Assembly: GCF_004959935.1 (NCBI RefSeq)
Contig: NZ_SMYN01000023.1
Location: 1-36,195 of the forward strand
DNA from: Falsirhodobacter xinxiangensis
GTDB taxonomy: Bacteria > Pseudomonadota > Alphaproteobacteria > Rhodobacterales > Rhodobacteraceae
Direction of reading: 5' to 3'
Length of the DNA stretch: 36,195 nt
Below, in pieces: positions 33,696 through 36,195 of the stretch. Position 1 is the stretch's first letter; each line of letters begins with the position of its first letter. The translations under genes and the position numbers were made by a program. The notes under the pieces were generated by a model. It saw only the letters and a program-made list of their open reading frames with translations, was not told the DNA's origin and made no database searches.

Positions 33696-33733
33696 TTGAC
33701 ATACATCGCGACGCTCCGGCATACCAATGGTAC
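33696..33733 (+). promoter_or_regulatory. Promoter and GntR operator (site 6) of the dapA-like operon
   Basis: A perfect -35 box TTGACA (33696-33701) is followed about 17-18 nt later by the -10 area, which the operator ATACCAATGGTAC (33721-33733; 9 of 10 positions) overlaps. A regulator bound there would block RNA polymerase, so repression by a GntR protein is the natural reading. The start codon is 34 nt beyond. Confidence 0.5.
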
Positions 33734-33767
33734 ACAATAGCGACACAGTTCTAAAAGGCCCTTCCGG

Positions 33768-34697
33768 ATGAGCTTCGACACATTGAACAAGGCGACCGGC
33801 GTCTATGTCATCTCGGTCACCCCTTTCCTGCCCGACGGCGCGATCGACTTCGAAAGTCTTGATAGACTTGTGGATTTCTATGCGTCGGCGGGGGCGACGG
33901 GGCTGACCATCCTTGGGATGATGGGCGAGGCACAAAAGCTGACGCAGGCGGAATCCGTGCAGGTGACGGAGCGCGTTCTGGCGCGTGCCGGTGCGCTGCC
34001 AGTGGTGGTGGGTGTTTCGGCCCCCGGCCTTGCCGCCGTGCGCGAACTTGGCCTTCAGGCGATGAATCTGGGTGCGGCGGGGGTGATGATCACGCCGCCC
34101 ATGACACTCAGAACGGATGACCAGATCATCAACTATTACCATCAGGCGGACGAAGCGCTAGGCAGCGACGTGCCCATAGTGCTTCAGGATTTCCCGCTTG
34201 CGACCGGGGTGCAGATCTCGAACGCGGCATTGGGCCGAATCATCGAAGGCGTGCCTTCGATCGCAATGCTCAAACACGAGGATTGGCCGGGCCTCGCCAA
34301 GATTTCGGCGCTGCGCGAGGCCGAGGCCGGGGGCCGCCGCCGCATCTCTATCCTGACGGGCAACGGCGGGATCTTCCTGCCCGAGGAGATGGTGCGTGGT
34401 GCGGATGGCGCAATGACCGGCTTTTCCTATCCAGAAATGATGGTTGGCGTGTGCCGACTGATGGCCGAGGGTCGCACGGATGCGGCGCAGGACCTTTTCG
34501 ATGCTTACCTGCCCTTCGCCCGCTATGAACAGCAGCCCGGCCTCGGTCTGGCGATCCGCAAGCACATTCTCGCCCGCCGCGGCGTCATCGCACATGATGC
34601 GCTGCGAAAGCCGGGACAGAGACTGAGCGCCGAGGACATCAAGGACATCGACCTGCTTATCGCACGTCAGGAACAACACCTGCGCCGGATCGGCTGA
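33768..34697 (+). CDS. DapA/NAL-superfamily protein with altered active site
   Basis: This 309-residue DHDPS-like TIM-barrel protein keeps the Schiff-base Lys (IAMLKHED) but has lost the usual proton-relay residues: the GTTGE motif reads GMMGE, the YNxP motif reads QDFP, and the PyY motif reads TPPMTL. It is therefore unlikely to make dihydrodipicolinate and may be an aldolase, lyase or dehydratase for another 2-oxo acid. It is the first gene of a plus-strand pair with the SDR and is divergent from the TRAP operon, so it probably acts on the imported acid or a product of it. Confidence 0.85.
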   Translation: MSFDTLNKATGVYVISVTPFLPDGAIDFESLDRLVDFYASAGATGLTILGMMGEAQKLTQAESVQVTERVLARAGALPVVVGVSAPGLAAVRELGLQAMNLGAAGVMITPPMTLRTDDQIINYYHQADEALGSDVPIVLQDFPLATGVQISNAALGRIIEGVPSIAMLKHEDWPGLAKISALREAEAGGRRRISILTGNGGIFLPEEMVRGADGAMTGFSYPEMMVGVCRLMAEGRTDAAQDLFDAYLPFARYEQQPGLGLAIRKHILARRGVIAHDALRKPGQRLSAEDIKDIDLLIARQEQHLRRIG

Positions 34698-34710
34698 GAA
34701 GGAGACGACT

Positions 34711-35499
34711 ATGGATCTTCAACTGAAAAACCGCCGCGCCCTCGTGTTGGCATCGTCGCGCGGCCTTGGCTTGGGCGTGGCCAGCGCGCTGGTCGCCGAA
34801 GGTGCGCATGTGCTTTTAACCGGACGGGACGCAGCGCGGTTGCAGTCCGCCGCCGAGGCGCTTTCGAGCTCAGGGCCGGGCAGGGCCGATTGGGTCACCT
34901 GCGATCTGTCGGAGCAAGGCGCCGTCGACACTCTGGTGGATGCCGTGGCGGACAAGATGGGCGGGATCGATATCCTTGTGAACAATTCGGGCGGTCCGGC
35001 GCCGGGTCCCGTTGCCGCCAGCCAGCCCGACCAATGGCAGGCGGGCTTCGGAATGATGGTCGAGCCGCTCATTGTTTTGACCCATGCTCTGCTTCCGCAG
35101 ATGCGAGCACAAAAATGGGGCCGCATCCTTACGCTTGGATCGTCGGGCGTGGAGCAGCCGATCCCAAACCTTGGCATATCGAATACCCTGCGCGGGGCGC
35201 TTGCCGGCTGGTCCAAGACACTTGCTGCCGAGGTGGCGGGCGAAGGAGTAACGGCGAACATGCTGGTTCCTGGCCGTATCCATACCGATCGCGTGGACGA
35301 ACTCGACGCCGCCGCCGGCGCTCGAAGCGGAATGACACAGGCCGAAGTTGCAGCGGCCTCGCGCGCAACGATCCCCGCCGGGCGTTACGGCCTGATCGAG
35401 GAATTCGCCGCCGTGGCCGCCTTCCTCGTAAGCGGCGCCGCCAGTTACGTGACAGGATCTATCGTCCGCTGCGATGGTGGGATGATCCGCGGGATATAA
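34711..35499 (+). CDS. Atypical short-chain dehydrogenase/reductase
   Basis: The 262-residue SDR has a Rossmann fold: ALVLASSRGLGLGVA replaces TGxxxGIG, and VNNSGG is in the NNAG position. The catalytic Tyr-x3-Lys is absent, since the place reads ISNTLRGAL (Ser-x3-Arg). The closing VTGSIVRCDGGMI is typical. The SNxxR variant is a known atypical SDR subgroup whose members may have a different mechanism or be poor catalysts. AGGAG lies 8 nt before the ATG. It follows the DapA-like gene by 13 nt and is the last gene of the island. Confidence 0.87.
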   Translation: MDLQLKNRRALVLASSRGLGLGVASALVAEGAHVLLTGRDAARLQSAAEALSSSGPGRADWVTCDLSEQGAVDTLVDAVADKMGGIDILVNNSGGPAPGPVAASQPDQWQAGFGMMVEPLIVLTHALLPQMRAQKWGRILTLGSSGVEQPIPNLGISNTLRGALAGWSKTLAAEVAGEGVTANMLVPGRIHTDRVDELDAAAGARSGMTQAEVAAASRATIPAGRYGLIEEFAAVAAFLVSGAASYVTGSIVRCDGGMIRGI

Positions 35500-35629
35500 T
35501 TGGGTAAGCACAATAATCGCGCAGATGAAGCCGTCACCCGAGCCGGCGCTTCGGGATCGTCAGACATCGAGAACGGAGGGATTGAAGTCACGGCGTACGG
35601 CGGCACTAGCGGACAGGCACAGCGGGCGA

Positions 35630-35811
35630 TGTTCTGTCGCAAACTTTCCGATGGAGTTTGCCAGCCCTTCGCCGCTTCAGCGTTCAACTGGCGAGTTGGG
35701 AAAATTGCTCACTCGGACAGAGTCCGACTGCAAACTGCCCCTTGAGGATCATGTTCATCAGTTCGATCCCCGCGATGGTTGACGCTGCAGACTTGAAGCT
35801 CTTGAAGCCTA
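35630..35811 (-). mobile_element. IS6-family element, terminal fragment
   Basis: The terminus TGTTCTGTCGCAAACTTTC at 35630 matches the left end of the element at 5912 (one difference in 19), in the same orientation. The coding part reads the transposase C-terminus on the minus strand, including FKSFKSAASTIAGIEL and KGQFAVGLCPSEQFSQLA. The nucleotide sequence differs from the first element at many positions, so it is another IS6-family member and not an identical copy. At CTAG (35809-35812) the IS5-family element begins, removing the rest. Confidence 0.82.
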
Positions 35812-36195
35812 GGGTCAGGATTCATAACCAATAGATGACGGTTGCGGCGAGGGCGATGGCTGAGAGGAATACCTCTGGACAGCGGTCATAGCGGGTTGCC
35901 ACGCGCCTCCAGTCTTTGAGCCTGCCGAACATGCTCTCGATGCGGTTGCGGCGTTTGTATCGGCGCTTGTCGTATCTGAGGGGAGCCTTGCGTTGTTTCC
36001 GCCCCGGGTATGCAGGCGCGTATGCCTTTGTCCTGCAACGCTTCGCGGAACCAATCGGCGTCATAGCCGCGGTCCCCAAGCAGCCAGTCGACCTTCGGCA
36101 GGCCGCCGAGGAGCGCCCGCGCACCGATGTATTCGCTCACCTGGCCCGCGGTGACGAACAGATCGACTGGCGGCCCTTGGCTGTCGCAGATGGCA
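35812..36195 (-). mobile_element. IS5-family (IS427-like) insertion sequence, partial
   Basis: The element begins within CTAGGGTCAGGATTCATAACC, a CTAG target of the type used by this family, and runs past the window end. It carries the transposase C-terminal half. It was inserted into the IS6-family fragment. Confidence 0.75.
35822..36195 (-). pseudogene. IS5-family transposase, partial and frameshifted
   Basis: The minus strand reads VDWLLGDRGYDADWFREALQ with the second catalytic Asp, then GIRACIPG. A run of four G residues (plus-strand C run near 36002-36005) then shifts the frame by one. The other frame continues RKQRKAPLRYDKRRYKRRNR, the catalytic Glu in RIESMFGRLKDWRRVATRYD and the usual end TVIYWL. 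Losing one G would restore a single reading frame, so this is either a frameshift mutation, a site of programmed slippage, or a sequencing error in the run. The N-terminus is beyond the window. Confidence 0.8.

Noticed and set aside
5912-35811. A simple composite transposon made by two identical IS6 copies
   Set aside because: The two ends differ at many positions, the right one is only a fragment, and no target duplication is seen, so only a looser IS6-related origin is supported.
1-36195. CRISPR arrays, tRNA or rRNA genes
   Set aside because: No regularly spaced repeats, no cloverleaf-like sequence and no conserved rRNA segment could be recognised by eye.

Overview
The window looks like an accessory region of a Rhodobacterales (Paracoccus/Rhodobacter-like) alphaproteobacterium. 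The reasons are the high G+C coding style, a VPLPA-CTERM protein, tandem DUF982 genes, a GH16-RTX glucanase, TRAP and polar-amino-acid ABC transporters, and IS6- and IS5-family elements of the kind common on plasmids of this group. No replication, rRNA, tRNA or CRISPR features were found. All assignments come from reading protein motifs; no database search was run.

Layout. (1) 1-5911 is a loosely packed left flank: the end of a DUF2382 stress-type protein, a 54-residue membrane peptide, a secreted GH16 glucanase with RTX repeats, a VPLPA-CTERM surface protein, a near-perfect 40-bp palindrome, two DUF982 paralogues and some weak small ORFs. (2) 5912-6721 is an IS6-family element whose transposase carries two frameshifts. 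Its right end cuts into an HTH-domain gene (6722-7645) that also has an in-frame stop. (3) 7731-35499 is a dense catabolic island of about 28 kb. (4) 35630-35811 is the end of a second, divergent IS6-family element in the same orientation, itself cut by an IS5-family element that runs off the window with a frameshifted transposase.

The island has five blocks. Block A (minus, 10080 to 7731) holds two M24 creatinase/ectoine-hydrolase-like enzymes. Block B (plus, 10361-14177) has a DUF1989 protein, an ABC ATPase and permease, an arginase/agmatinase-fold ureohydrolase and a binding protein. Block C has pxpB (minus) divergent from a glyoxylate/hydroxypyruvate reductase (plus), followed by a long minus operon read pxpA - D-amino acid aminotransferase - pxpC - GntR/FCD - D-2-hydroxyacid dehydrogenase - M20 carbamoylase - GntR/FCD, with a LysR gene upstream of it. 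Block D (minus, 30371 to 23430) has a binding protein, ATPase, two permeases, D-carbamoylase, hydantoinase, Asp/Glu/hydantoin racemase and LysR; a VOC protein gene lies between the LysR genes. Block E has a TRAP transporter (minus) divergent from a DapA-fold protein and an atypical SDR (plus).

Taken together this reads as uptake (two ABC systems, one TRAP) followed by hydrolytic opening of cyclic amides, ureides or amidines (hydantoinase, PxpABC, M24 enzymes), removal of carbamoyl or guanidino nitrogen (D-carbamoylase, M20 carbamoylase, ureohydrolase), deamination of a D-amino acid (aminotransferase) and reduction of the 2-oxo acid (two dehydrogenases). The natural substrate is not evident. 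A shared 13-bp palindrome, ATACC-N3-GGTAT, sits in every divergent promoter region and in front of pxpA. It probably unites blocks A, B, C and E in one regulon under one or both FCD-type GntR proteins, while the hydantoinase operon lacks this site and carries its own LysR.
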